Positions 32,555 through 41,481 of a DNA stretch of 64,000 nucleotides are shown here, one piece after another. Made by a program: the position numbers and the translations under genes. How positions within the stretch are numbered: position 1 is the stretch's first letter; each line of letters begins with the position of its first letter. This stretch comes from Variovorax boronicumulans. GTDB lineage: Bacteria; Pseudomonadota; Gammaproteobacteria; Burkholderiales; Burkholderiaceae_C. The notes below the pieces were generated by a model. It ran no database searches and was not told the DNA's origin. It worked only from the letters and a program-made list of their open reading frames with translations. Location of the stretch: contig NZ_JARXVG010000005.1 in assembly GCF_029892485.1 (NCBI RefSeq), forward strand, positions 372,001 through 436,000. Direction: 5' to 3'.

Positions 32555-35500
32555 TCAGCCGATCGTCATCAGACTCGCATTCCCCCCGGCAGCAGCGGTA
32601 TTCACGCTCAAGGCACGCTCGACCACAAGGCTCTCAAGCGGAATGCCTGTATCCCCAGGCGCGAACGAGCGCACACCGGCGATCGGCCCCGGCCGCAACG
32701 CGACGAGCTGCACGACGCCCTTCAGGCTCACCGCATCGCCATGATGAAGAACGGCATCGAAGACCACGGTCTCCGAAGTCCAGTCGCTCGCAATGGCGAC
32801 CGACTGCTGCACCTCGACGGGCAACGACGCGCGCAGGCCTTGCGCGCCGGCATCCGCAGGCCAGATCGCGGTACTGCCCACCGACAGCACGGCCGCCAGC
32901 TGCACCAGCCGGTCGGCTTCCGCATCGGCCAGGCACAACACGGCTTCGCGCGGCTGCAGCGTGTAGACGTTGCGCTCGCCGGTGGGGCCGGCCAGCGTGC
33001 GCGAGCTGCCGGAGCGCGAGAGTTCGCCGAAGCGTTGGCATTGGGTTGCCAATGCATGACGGTTCGTTTCGTTGGCCCATCGGGTCAAGGCCGGGAGCGC
33101 AGCATGCGATGCACCGACCTGCGTCGGCGATGCGTTGCCAGGGTCCGCATCCGCCATCGCGCGCACCAGCACATCGTCCGGCCGCTTCGACAGCATGCGG
33201 TACATGTACAGCGGCCCGCCCGCCTTCGGCCCCGTGCCCGACAGGCCTTCGCCACCGAACGGCTGCACGCCCACGACCGCGCCGACGATGTTCCGGTTCA
33301 CGTAGACGTTGCCCGCCTTCGCGTGTTCCACGATCTGCGCGATGGTCTCGTCGATGCGCGTGTGCACGCCCAGCGTGAGGCCATAACCCGTGCCGTTGAT
33401 TTGCCCGACCAGCGCGCCCAGGTCGCGGCGGCGGTAGCGCACCAGATGCAGCACCGGCCCGAACACCTCGCGCTGCAGCTCGGCGATATTGTCGAGCTCG
33501 ATCAGCGTCGGCATCACGAATGTGCCCTGGCGCGTGTCGTGGCCGTACTCGCGGCCCTGCCGGTAGACCCTGCGGCCGCGGCTGCGCATGGTGGCGATGT
33601 GGCGCTCGATGTTGTCGCGGGCTTCGGCGTCGATCACCGGACCCACGTCGACGGCCAGCCGCGCGGGGTTGCCGATGCAGCTCTCGGCCATCGCGCCCTT
33701 GAGCATCTCGATGAGGCGGTCGGCCGCTTCTTCCTGCACGCACAGCACGCGCAATGCCGAGCAGCGCTGGCCGGCGCTGTCGAAGGCCGAGGCCATCACA
33801 TCGGTGACCACCTGTTCAATCAGCGCGGACGAGTCCACGATCATCGCGTTCTGCCCGCCGGTCTCGGCGATGAGCGGCACGGGCGCGCCGTTGGCGCCGA
33901 GCCGTGTCGACAGCGTCTTCTGCAGGATGCGCGCGACCTCGGTCGAGCCGGTGAACATCACGCCCTGCACGCGTGCATCCGCGACCAGCGCGGCGCCCAC
34001 GGTCTCGCCGCGTCCCGGCAGGAGCTGCACGGCCGCGCGCGGCACGCCGGCCTGCCACAACACGCGGATCGCTTCGGCCGCGACCAGCGGCGTCTGCTCG
34101 GCTGGCTTGGCCAGCACCGGGTTGCCGGCCGCGAGCGCGGCGGCCACCTGGCCCGTGAAGATCGCGAGCGGAAAATTCCACGGGCTGATGCATACCATCG
34201 GCCCGAGCGCGCGGTGCGTGTCGTTGGAGAAATCGGTGCGTGCCTGCGCGGCGTAGTAGCGCAGGAAGTCCACCGCCTCGCGCACTTCGGCGATGGCGTT
34301 GGCGTAGGTCTTTCCGGCCTCGCGTGCGAGCAGGCCGAGCAGGCGCGGCTGCTGCGCTTCGAGCAGATCGGCCGCGCGGTCGAGCAGGGCGGCGCGTTCC
34401 GTGGGCGGCGTGGCGGCCCATGTCGTTGCAAAGCCTTGCGCGTGCGTGACCGCCGATTCGACATCGGCCAGCGTCGCCTCTCGCACCTGCCCGACGACAT
34501 CGCGATGGTCTGCGGGGTTGAGCACATCGGCCCAGCTGCTGGAGACTTCGCAGTCTTCGGCAAGCAACGGTTCGGCACGCCACGGCTCGGCGGCCGTGGC
34601 CCGGAGCGTTTCGCCCAGCAGGCGCAGGCTGTCGTCGTTCGCCAGGTCCAGCCCATGCGAATTGGCGCGCTGCTTGCCGTAGAGAGCGACTGGCAATGGA
34701 ATGGCGGGGTGCGGCAGGCCGATGGCGCCTTCGTCCGCCGCCATGCGTTCCACGGTTGCGACGGGGTCTTCCACCAAGGCTTCGAGCGGAATCGTCGGGT
34801 CCGCGATGCGGTTGACGAACGAGGTGTTGGCGCCGTTCTCCAGCAACCGCCGCACCAGGTACGCGAGCAGCGTCTCGTGCGTGCCCACGGGAGCGTAGAT
34901 GCGGCAGGGTCGCCCGAGCGGACCGACCACCTGCTCGTACAGCGGCTCGCCCATGCCGTGCAGGCACTGGAACTCGTACTGCCCCGGCTGGTAGCGCGAC
35001 GGGTCGGCCATCGTGTAGATGGCGGCCAGCGTGTGGGCGTTGTGCGTGGCGAACTGCGGGTAGATCGCTTCGGGTGCATCGAGCAGCTTGCGCGCGCAGG
35101 CGAGGTACGACACATCGGTGTAGGCCTTGCGCGTGTAGACGGGGTAGCCCTCGAGGCCTTCGATCTGTGCGCGCTTGATCTCGCTGTCCCAGTACGCGCC
35201 TTTCACCAGTCGCACCATGAGCCGGTGGCGGCTGCGGCGCGCAAGGTCGATCACGAAATCGATCACGAAGGGGCAGCGCTTCTGGTAGCCCTGGATCACG
35301 AAGCCGATGCCGTTCCACCCCGCGAGCGCCGGCTCGAAGCACAGGCGCTCCAGCAGGTCGAGCGAGAGCTCCAGGCGGTCGGCTTCTTCCGCGTCGATGT
35401 TGAGGCCGATGTCGTACTGCTGCGCGAGCAGCGTGAGGTCGCGCAGCACCGGGTACAGCTCGTCCATCACGCGCGCATGCTGTGCGCGGCTGTAGCGCGG

Positions 35501-36307
35501 ATGCAGCGCCGAGAGCTTGATGGAGATGCCCGGGCCCGCATACACGCCGCGGTGGTTCGAGGCCTTGCCGATCGCATGGATCGCGTCTTCGTACGCGATG
35601 CGGTAGCGCTTCGCATCGTTCGCGGTGAGCGCGGCTTCGCCCAGCATGTCGTACGAATAGCGAAAGCCCTCGGCCTCCAGCTCGCGCGCGTTGTCCAGCG
35701 CCTGCGCGATGGTCTCGCCGGTGACGAACTGCTCGCCCATCATGCGCATTGCCATGTCCACGCCCTTGCGGATCAGCGGCTCGCCGCCCTTGCCGATGAG
35801 GCGCGTGAGGATCGTGGAGAGACCGGTCTCGCTGTGCGTGGCCACCAGCTTGCCGGTGAGCAGCAGGCCCCAGGTCGCGGCGTTGACGAACACCGAGGGG
35901 CTGCGCCCCGCATGCGATTGCCATTGGCCGTGAGCGATCTTGTCGCGGATCAGGGCGTTGCGCGTCTCGGCATCGGGAATGCGCAGCAGCGCTTCGGCCA
36001 GGCACATCAGCGCGACACCTTCCTGCGACGAGAGCGCGTATTCCTGCAGCAGGCCCTGCACGAGGCCGGCGCGGCCGCTGGCGTTCTTGCGGTTGCGCAG
36101 TTGCTGGGCGATGCGGTGGGCGAGGGCATGGGCCTCTTCGGCCTGCGCGGCCGGCAGGCGGGCCTGTTCGAGCAGGGGTGGTATCGCTTCGGGCTCGGCG
36201 CGCCGCCAGGCGGCGGTGATCGGCGAGCGCAGCGCCGAAGATGCCGCAAGGCCGTCGGCGAAGGCGGTGAACGAAGAGGGCAGGGGGTCGGGGTTGTTGA
36301 CGCTCAT
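32555..36307 (-). CDS. putA: Bifunctional proline dehydrogenase/P5C dehydrogenase PutA
   Basis: A 1250-residue enzyme oxidising proline to glutamate. Residues about 80-480 form the FAD proline dehydrogenase barrel, with SIKLSALHPRYS, VRLVKGAYWDSEIK and the YEFQCLHGMGEPLYE segment. Residues about 530-1000 form the P5C dehydrogenase, with PWNFPLAIFTGQ, AETGGQNAMIVDSSAL and catalytic Cys in SAGQRCSALRVL. A C-terminal domain of about 200 residues follows. There is no N-terminal ribbon-helix-helix DNA-binding domain, so this is the bifunctional, not the trifunctional, type. ATG 36307 is chosen by homology. A longer in-frame extension exists upstream but is not PutA-like. It is divergent from the XRE-cupin regulator, which may control it. 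Confidence 0.96.
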   Translation of the reverse strand: MSVNNPDPLPSSFTAFADGLAASSALRSPITAAWRRAEPEAIPPLLEQARLPAAQAEEAHALAHRIAQQLRNRKNASGRAGLVQGLLQEYALSSQEGVALMCLAEALLRIPDAETRNALIRDKIAHGQWQSHAGRSPSVFVNAATWGLLLTGKLVATHSETGLSTILTRLIGKGGEPLIRKGVDMAMRMMGEQFVTGETIAQALDNARELEAEGFRYSYDMLGEAALTANDAKRYRIAYEDAIHAIGKASNHRGVYAGPGISIKLSALHPRYSRAQHARVMDELYPVLRDLTLLAQQYDIGLNIDAEEADRLELSLDLLERLCFEPALAGWNGIGFVIQGYQKRCPFVIDFVIDLARRSRHRLMVRLVKGAYWDSEIKRAQIEGLEGYPVYTRKAYTDVSYLACARKLLDAPEAIYPQFATHNAHTLAAIYTMADPSRYQPGQYEFQCLHGMGEPLYEQVVGPLGRPCRIYAPVGTHETLLAYLVRRLLENGANTSFVNRIADPTIPLEALVEDPVATVERMAADEGAIGLPHPAIPLPVALYGKQRANSHGLDLANDDSLRLLGETLRATAAEPWRAEPLLAEDCEVSSSWADVLNPADHRDVVGQVREATLADVESAVTHAQGFATTWAATPPTERAALLDRAADLLEAQQPRLLGLLAREAGKTYANAIAEVREAVDFLRYYAAQARTDFSNDTHRALGPMVCISPWNFPLAIFTGQVAAALAAGNPVLAKPAEQTPLVAAEAIRVLWQAGVPRAAVQLLPGRGETVGAALVADARVQGVMFTGSTEVARILQKTLSTRLGANGAPVPLIAETGGQNAMIVDSSALIEQVVTDVMASAFDSAGQRCSALRVLCVQEEAADRLIEMLKGAMAESCIGNPARLAVDVGPVIDAEARDNIERHIATMRSRGRRVYRQGREYGHDTRQGTFVMPTLIELDNIAELQREVFGPVLHLVRYRRRDLGALVGQINGTGYGLTLGVHTRIDETIAQIVEHAKAGNVYVNRNIVGAVVGVQPFGGEGLSGTGPKAGGPLYMYRMLSKRPDDVLVRAMADADPGNASPTQVGASHAALPALTRWANETNRHALATQCQRFGELSRSGSSRTLAGPTGERNVYTLQPREAVLCLADAEADRLVQLAAVLSVGSTAIWPADAGAQGLRASLPVEVQQSVAIASDWTSETVVFDAVLHHGDAVSLKGVVQLVALRPGPIAGVRSFAPGDTGIPLESLVVERALSVNTAAAGGNASLMTIG

Positions 36308-36449
36308 GTCGGGCTCATGCTGGTGATAAGTTGAATGATCGCAAGCTGCTCGATGAATGTTTATCCGAAGAGTGGGCGATTTGCAGAACAAATCACTGGT
36401 CAGCGCCGAGGCGTAGCCGCCACCATTGGTTGACTCGATTTCCTTTTCA

Positions 36450-36466
36450 TTGGATATTTCATCCAA
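36450..36466. promoter_or_regulatory. Palindromic operator abutting the XRE-cupin start
   Basis: TTGGAT-N5-ATCCAA is a perfect inverted repeat ending two bases before ATG 36468. There is no ribosome-binding sequence between it and the start. A regulator bound here would sit on the start site of its own gene. Confidence 0.55.
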
Positions 36467-36467
36467 T

Positions 36468-37058
36468 ATGACGGAATCAACCCCCGCCACCCTCAACGAT
36501 CGCATCGCCCGACGCGTGCGCGACCTGCGCGCCGCCCGCTCGCTGTCGCTCGATGCGTTGGCCACGCACTGCGGCGTCAGCCGCTCCATGATCTCCCTGA
36601 TCGAGCGCGGCGAGAGCAGCCCGACGGCCGTGCTGCTCGAAAAACTCGCCACCGGTCTGGGCGTGCCGCTCGCTTCGCTGTTCGACGATGCCGCGCCCGC
36701 CGCCAGCCCCGTGTCGCGCCTGGCCGACCAGCTGCAGTGGCGCGACCCGCACTCCGGCTACGTGCGCCGGAATGTCTCGCCCGGCGCCGCCGTGTCGCCC
36801 ATCCAGATCGTCGAGGTGCACTTTCCGCCAAAAGCCCGCGTGGCCTACGAAACCGGCGCTCGAGAGCCACGCATCCACCAGCAGGTGTGGGTGCTCGAAG
36901 GCCGCGTCGAGGTCACGGTCGGCGACGACCTGCACCGGCTCGACGCGGGCGACTGCCTCGCGCTCACGCTCGACCACCCCATGAGCTATCACAACCCCAC
37001 GCGCAAGACCGCGCGCTATGCCGTCGTGATCACCACGGCACCCACCTCCTGGAGATGA
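36468..37058 (+). CDS. XRE-family transcriptional regulator with C-terminal cupin
   Basis: A 196-residue protein. The N-terminal helix-turn-helix (about 9-65) contains LDALATHCGVSRSMISLIERGESSPT, and the cupin domain (about 105-190) contains PRIHQQVWVLEGRVEVTVGD and DAGDCLALTLDHPMSYHNP. Regulators of this build sense a small ligand through the cupin. It is divergent from putA and overlaps a GNAT acetyltransferase gene by ATGA, so it probably controls one or both. The transcript may be leaderless, since the palindrome abuts the ATG. TTG 36426 is an upstream in-frame alternative. Confidence 0.88.
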   Translation: MTESTPATLNDRIARRVRDLRAARSLSLDALATHCGVSRSMISLIERGESSPTAVLLEKLATGLGVPLASLFDDAAPAASPVSRLADQLQWRDPHSGYVRRNVSPGAAVSPIQIVEVHFPPKARVAYETGAREPRIHQQVWVLEGRVEVTVGDDLHRLDAGDCLALTLDHPMSYHNPTRKTARYAVVITTAPTSWR

Positions 37059-37600
37059 ACGACATGACGACCGAAGAAACGCCCCGCCTCCGTGCCCTTC
37101 ACACAGTGAGCGATGACCATGTGCATGCGCTGGCCGACCTGCTGATCGATTGCGTCGAGGGCGGCGCCTCGGTGAGCTTCATGCTGCCGATCACGCGCGA
37201 ACGCGCCCTTGCGTTCTGGCGCAAGGTGGCCGACGGCGTGGCGCGCGGCGAACGTGCGCTGCTGGTGGCTGAAGACGCGGAGGGACTGCTGGGCACCGTG
37301 CAACTCGTGCTCGACCAGCCCGAGAACCAGCCGCACCGCGCCGAGGTCTCCAAGATGCTCGTGTACCGCAGGGCGCGGCGCCGGGGCGTCGGCGCGCTGC
37401 TGATGCAGGCGGCCGAAGACCTTGCCCGCGAACACCGCAAGACGCTGCTGGTGCTGGACACATCGAGCGCCGAGGCCGAGCGGCTCTATGCCCGCATGGG
37501 CTGGCAGCGGGTGGGCGTGATTCCTGGCTTCGCGCTGCTGCCGGAGGGCGAGCCGTGCGGCACCACTTTCTTCTATCTGGCGCTGCAAGAGCGCGCGTGA
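37055..37600 (+). CDS. GNAT-family N-acetyltransferase
   Basis: A 181-residue acetyltransferase with a core VSKMLVYRRARRRGVGALLMQAAEDLA, the acetyl-CoA-binding R/Q-x-x-G-x-G/A loop, and a later LDTSSAEAERLYARMGWQRVGVIP strand-helix. Substrate unknown; homologues paired with XRE-cupin regulators often detoxify a small amine, but that is inference. GGAG lies immediately before the ATG, which overlaps the regulator stop. Confidence 0.9.
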   Translation: MNDMTTEETPRLRALHTVSDDHVHALADLLIDCVEGGASVSFMLPITRERALAFWRKVADGVARGERALLVAEDAEGLLGTVQLVLDQPENQPHRAEVSKMLVYRRARRRGVGALLMQAAEDLAREHRKTLLVLDTSSAEAERLYARMGWQRVGVIPGFALLPEGEPCGTTFFYLALQERA

Positions 37601-37756
37601 GCAACTTCGAATCAGGCTGAAGCGCGGAGATTTGTATCGCACCTGTCTGGCGTCACGCCAGATACGGAACACGACGATTCAGTGTGTGTCTCGACACATA
37701 TGACGGCACGTGCTGCGATGGAATGGGCGCTCCATCCACTCGACACGAAGCCCTTC

Positions 37757-38245
37757 ATGACCACGCCCTCGCTCCAACGTCCAGGCCGCGCATTCGGCGC
37801 CGCTTTGTTGTTCGCCACAGCCTTCGCGGCGCAGGCGCAATCCTCATCGGCCTCCGATCCGCGCGGCCGCTGGGTCACCGCGAACGGCAACCTCGAAGTG
37901 GAGGTCGCGCCCTGCGGGGCTGCGTTGTGCGGCACCGTCACCAAGGTCCTGGGCAACCGCTCGATGGCCCCCGGCGGTGGCGAAATGCAAGCGGCCGACA
38001 AACGCCCGGCACTGGGCATGACGCTGCTGAAGGACTTCGCGCCCGTCGATGCGGCCGACCCCGCGCGTCCGCCTACCGAATGGACCGGCCAGATCTACAA
38101 CCGGGAGAACGGCAAGCTCTACAGCTGCAACATGTCGGTCAGCACCGCCGGCAACGCGGCAGGCGAGCTGATGCTGCATGCGTATGTCGGGTTGCCGCTG
38201 TTCGGCAAGACGCAGCGCTGGGTGCGGGTTGCGTCGAACGACTGA
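37757..38245 (+). CDS. Exported DUF2147 family protein
   Basis: A 162-residue protein with a signal peptide ending AAQAQ (about residue 32). The mature part reads DPRGRWVTANGNLEVEVAPCG, ALCGTVTKVLG and then WTGQIYNRENGKLYSCNMSV, typical of DUF2147 periplasmic beta-barrel proteins of unknown role. The paired Cys suggest a disulphide. ATG 37757 gives a compact signal peptide; in-frame ATG 37718 would lengthen it. Confidence 0.85.
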   Translation: MTTPSLQRPGRAFGAALLFATAFAAQAQSSSASDPRGRWVTANGNLEVEVAPCGAALCGTVTKVLGNRSMAPGGGEMQAADKRPALGMTLLKDFAPVDAADPARPPTEWTGQIYNRENGKLYSCNMSVSTAGNAAGELMLHAYVGLPLFGKTQRWVRVASND

Positions 38246-38257
38246 CGAGGGCGTCGA

Positions 38258-39379
38258 TCAACGCGCCCCGAACGCCGCGTTCTCGAACAGATCCTTGAAC
38301 TCCCGCGGCTGCGAGCGCCAGTACTGGTGCGGCGCTTTCACCTGCGCGCCCAACTCGGCGGCCGCGTGCCACGGCCAGCGCGGGTCGTAGAGGATCGCGC
38401 GTGCCAGCGACACCGCATCGGCCTGTCCCTTGGCGATGATTTCCTCGGCCTGTCGCGGCTCGGTGATGAGGCCCACGGCGATGACCGGCATGCCGACCTC
38501 GGACTTCACGCGCTCGGCGAACGGCACCTGGTAGCCCGCGCCGAGCGCGATGGCCTGCCTGGGCGATACGCCGCCGCTGGACACATGAATGGCCGCGCAG
38601 CCGCGCGCTTCGAGCGCCTTGGCGAAGGCGACGGTGCCTTCGAGGTCCCAGCCGTCCGGCACCCAGTCGACGGCCGAGACGCGCACCCACACCGGCTTGT
38701 CGGCGGGAAAGGCTTCGCGCACCGCATCGAACACCTCGAGCGGAAAGCGCATGCGGTTCTCGAGGCTGCCGCCGTATGCGTCGTCGCGGTGATTGGCCAG
38801 CGGAGAGAGGAACTGGTGCAGCAGGTAGCCGTGCGCCGCGTGAATCTCCAGGCCGTCGAGCCCGAGCCGCGCCGCGCGCCGCGCTGTTTCGGCAAATGCG
38901 TTGCGGATGCGTGCGACGCCCGCGGCGTCGAGTGCGATGGGCGCATCTTCCGTCGGTGCATGCGGCACGGCCGAGGGCGCATACGCCTTCCATCCGCCGG
39001 GCTCGCCGGGCGCAATCTGCTTGCCGCCTTCCCAAGGCGCACGGCTCGATGCCTTGCGCCCCGCATGCCCGAGCTGCATCGCGATCTTGATGGGCGAATG
39101 GGCCCGCGTCGCCGCGAGCACGCGGGCCAGGCCCTCTTCATTGGCATCGGAATAAAGCCCGAGGTCTCCCGGCGAGATGCGCCCCTCGGCCTCCACCGCC
39201 GTCGCCTCCAGGATCATCAGCCCCGCCCCCGAGAGCGCAAGGTGGCCCAGGTGGATCAGGTGCCAGTCGCCCGGCGTGCCCTCCGTGGCGGAGTACTGGC
39301 ACATCGGCGCGATGACGATGCGGTTGTCCAGGCGAAGTGTGCCCAGTTGCAGGGGCGTGAAGAGGTGGGATTGGCTCAT
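38258..39379 (-). CDS. Old yellow enzyme family NADH:flavin oxidoreductase (YqjM-like)
   Basis: A 373-residue FMN TIM barrel that reduces activated alkenes with NAD(P)H. It has the YqjM-class signature [13 protein letters not shown] (Cys near residue 26), the active-site pair in [17 protein letters not shown], and the FMN phosphate-binding [13 protein letters not shown] region. It begins five bases after the exporter stop (read on the minus strand), so the two are probably cotranscribed. GTG 39400 is a possible longer start. Confidence 0.92.
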   Translation of the reverse strand: MSQSHLFTPLQLGTLRLDNRIVIAPMCQYSATEGTPGDWHLIHLGHLALSGAGLMILEATAVEAEGRISPGDLGLYSDANEEGLARVLAATRAHSPIKIAMQLGHAGRKASSRAPWEGGKQIAPGEPGGWKAYAPSAVPHAPTEDAPIALDAAGVARIRNAFAETARRAARLGLDGLEIHAAHGYLLHQFLSPLANHRDDAYGGSLENRMRFPLEVFDAVREAFPADKPVWVRVSAVDWVPDGWDLEGTVAFAKALEARGCAAIHVSSGGVSPRQAIALGAGYQVPFAERVKSEVGMPVIAVGLITEPRQAEEIIAKGQADAVSLARAILYDPRWPWHAAAELGAQVKAPHQYWRSQPREFKDLFENAAFGAR

Positions 39380-39383
39380 GTTT

Positions 39384-40355
39384 TCATGAAGTGGCTGCAC
39401 AGGTGCCGCGATTCTGGAGCGCCGGCGCGATCGGGGCGGCCGGCGCCGAAGAAGCCTTGCGGCCGGCCGCGGTATGGATCAGCAGCGCCCCGATCACCAT
39501 CGCCATGCCCACCGCCTCGTTCACCGTGGGCATCTTGCCCATCGCCATGCTCATCAGCAGCGCCGACACCGGCACGAAGTTGAAGAAGGCCGTGCCCGTC
39601 ACGGCCCCGAGCTTGCTCACGCCGTAGTTGAAAGCCAGCACCGCGATGGCCGAAGACACCAGGCCCACGTAGAGCAGCGCTTCCCACGACAGGCCCAGGC
39701 CCTCCGCGCTCGGCATCTGCGAGAGCCCCAGCACGCTGGCTCCGACGGCAACAGCCAGCAACAGCGGCCACGCGGCCAGCACGGTGAGCGCGCTGTACTC
39801 GATCACGTCCAGCCCCGGAAAGCGTGCCGCACCCCGCGTGTACCAGACCCAGCCCAGCGTGCCGACGAAGGCGACGGTATCGCCGAAGAGCGTCGACGCG
39901 CCCGCCGACGCATCGCCGAACAAGAGCCCCGAGACGATCGCCACGCCCAGCAGCGCCAGCGCCGAGGCCAGCAGCGTCGTTCGCGCTGGGCGCACGCCGT
40001 CGAGCGCCCAGCGCAGCAGCTGCGTGGTCATCGGCGTGGTCGCCACGATGACCGCGCCGTGCGAGGGCACCGAGTGCGCAAGCCCAACCAGCAGCATCAC
40101 GCTGAAGACGCCGAAGCCCGCGAACCCGCGCAGCGCCAGCGGCCCGGCGTGCAGCCGCAGCTTGCGCCAGGGCGCCATGCCGCGCGGAAGAATGAGGAGC
40201 ACGAACAAGAGCGCGGACATGCTGTAGCGGATCAGCGTGAACCACACGGGTTCGACATGCTGGAGCACGCCCTTGCTGACGAGGAACATGCCGCCCCAGC
40301 TGGAGGTGGCGAGCAGCAGCGCGGCGATGCCGAGCAGGCGTTGACGAGGAGACAT
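39384..40355 (-). CDS. EamA/DMT-family transporter
   Basis: A 323-residue protein with ten membrane helices in two EamA repeats, beginning LLGIAALLLATSSWGGMFLVSKGVL and ending with the FNFVPVSALLMSM and AVGMAMVIGALLI helices. Probably a metabolite exporter. AAGG seven bases before ATG supports the start. It is divergent from a LysR gene that may regulate it. Confidence 0.9.
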   Translation of the reverse strand: MSPRQRLLGIAALLLATSSWGGMFLVSKGVLQHVEPVWFTLIRYSMSALLFVLLILPRGMAPWRKLRLHAGPLALRGFAGFGVFSVMLLVGLAHSVPSHGAVIVATTPMTTQLLRWALDGVRPARTTLLASALALLGVAIVSGLLFGDASAGASTLFGDTVAFVGTLGWVWYTRGAARFPGLDVIEYSALTVLAAWPLLLAVAVGASVLGLSQMPSAEGLGLSWEALLYVGLVSSAIAVLAFNYGVSKLGAVTGTAFFNFVPVSALLMSMAMGKMPTVNEAVGMAMVIGALLIHTAAGRKASSAPAAPIAPALQNRGTCAATS

Positions 40356-40413
40356 GGTGAGCCTTTGGCGATGAATCAATGGCTTCAAGAATCGGGGTTC
40401 CGCCGCCTGATTT

Positions 40414-40455
40414 CCATTCGCTTCTTTGGACCGGGTCCTCCAAAAAAGCGAATGG
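40414..40455. promoter_or_regulatory. 17-bp inverted repeat between exporter and LysR genes
   Basis: CCATTCGCTTCTTTGGA, an 8-base centre and TCCAAAAAAGCGAATGG pair over 17 bases with one mismatch. It lies 59 bases upstream of the exporter start and 34 bases upstream of the LysR start, where a LysR operator for divergent control is expected. Confidence 0.55.
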
Positions 40456-40488
40456 CCGGCTCGCACCGAAGTGCTCACAATCCGGGCC

Positions 40489-41367
40489 ATGGAGCTCTAC
40501 CAACTCAAGACCTTTGTCGCCATTGCCAAGGAAGGCAGCCTGACCCGCGCCGCCGAGCGCGTGTTCACCAGCGCCCCGGCAGTCAGCGCCCAGCTCAAGG
40601 CGCTGGAAGACGAACTGGGCGTGAAACTCTTCGACCGCACCCCGCGCGGCATGGTGCCCACCGAAGCCGGCCACAGCCTGCTCGACGAGGCCGAACGCAC
40701 GCTGGCCTCGGCGATGCGCATGCGTTCGGCAGCCGAGCAACTGCGTGGCGCGACGCAGGGCGTGGTGCGCTTCGGCACGGTGGTCGATCCGGTGTCGCTG
40801 AAACTGGGCGAGGTGCTGGTGACGCTGGCGGAGCGCCATCCGCAGGTCACGCTGCAACTCAGGCAGGGGTTGTCGTTCGAGACGCTGGCCGGCGTGCAGC
40901 GCGGCGATCCCAACTGTGCCTATGTGTTGAGCGACAGCGAGCAGTCCGAGGGGCTGGAGCTGCGGCGCCTCAGCGTGGTCGACCTGGCCGTGGTGCTGCC
41001 GTTGCCGGTCGCCCAGGCGCACCCCGATCTCTCGCTGGGCGAACTCGTCAACCTGCCGTGGGTGGGCACGCCGCCGTCCTGCATCCTGCGCGCGCATCTC
41101 GAAAAACTGTTCGCGGGCGCGGGCCGCGAATACCAGCAGGGCCGTACCGCCGACGGCGAGAGCGCGATCCGCAGCATGGTCGCCAGCGGCATGGGCGCGG
41201 GGCTGATGCGGCTCGACCAGGCGGAGCAGGGCGCACGCAATGGGGAGCTCGCGATCTGGAACGGGTGGCGGTCGCACACGTGGCTGTGCTGGGTCGCGCC
41301 TGTCGACGGGAAGCGGGCTGTGTCGGTCGATGCGGTGCGGGGGGCGGTGATGGAGGCCTGGGCCTGA
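40489..41367 (+). CDS. LysR-family transcriptional regulator
   Basis: A 292-residue protein. The N-terminal winged helix (about 3-60) contains AKEGSLTRAAERVFTSAPAVSAQLKALEDELGVKLFDR, and the effector-binding domain (about 90-290) follows. Divergent orientation to the EamA exporter and the shared intergenic inverted repeat suggest that it controls that gene and the flavin oxidoreductase downstream of it. The inducer is unknown. Confidence 0.92.
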   Translation: MELYQLKTFVAIAKEGSLTRAAERVFTSAPAVSAQLKALEDELGVKLFDRTPRGMVPTEAGHSLLDEAERTLASAMRMRSAAEQLRGATQGVVRFGTVVDPVSLKLGEVLVTLAERHPQVTLQLRQGLSFETLAGVQRGDPNCAYVLSDSEQSEGLELRRLSVVDLAVVLPLPVAQAHPDLSLGELVNLPWVGTPPSCILRAHLEKLFAGAGREYQQGRTADGESAIRSMVASGMGAGLMRLDQAEQGARNGELAIWNGWRSHTWLCWVAPVDGKRAVSVDAVRGAVMEAWA

Positions 41368-41481
41368 GGCCTGCGCACACGCGCCGAACGAACTCTCCCG
41401 CGACGGCAGATCCCGGCCGCATGCCGTCATGGATCGCCGGGATGGCAGGCCGTGCCATGGCCTGTCATCATTGGCGGTGGA

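Noticed and set aside
32741-36334. A 1197-codon plus-strand frame opposite putA
   Set aside because: Antisense to a clearly conserved PutA. The product is low-complexity Arg/Ala/His sequence with no ribosome site, as expected from third-position GC bias.
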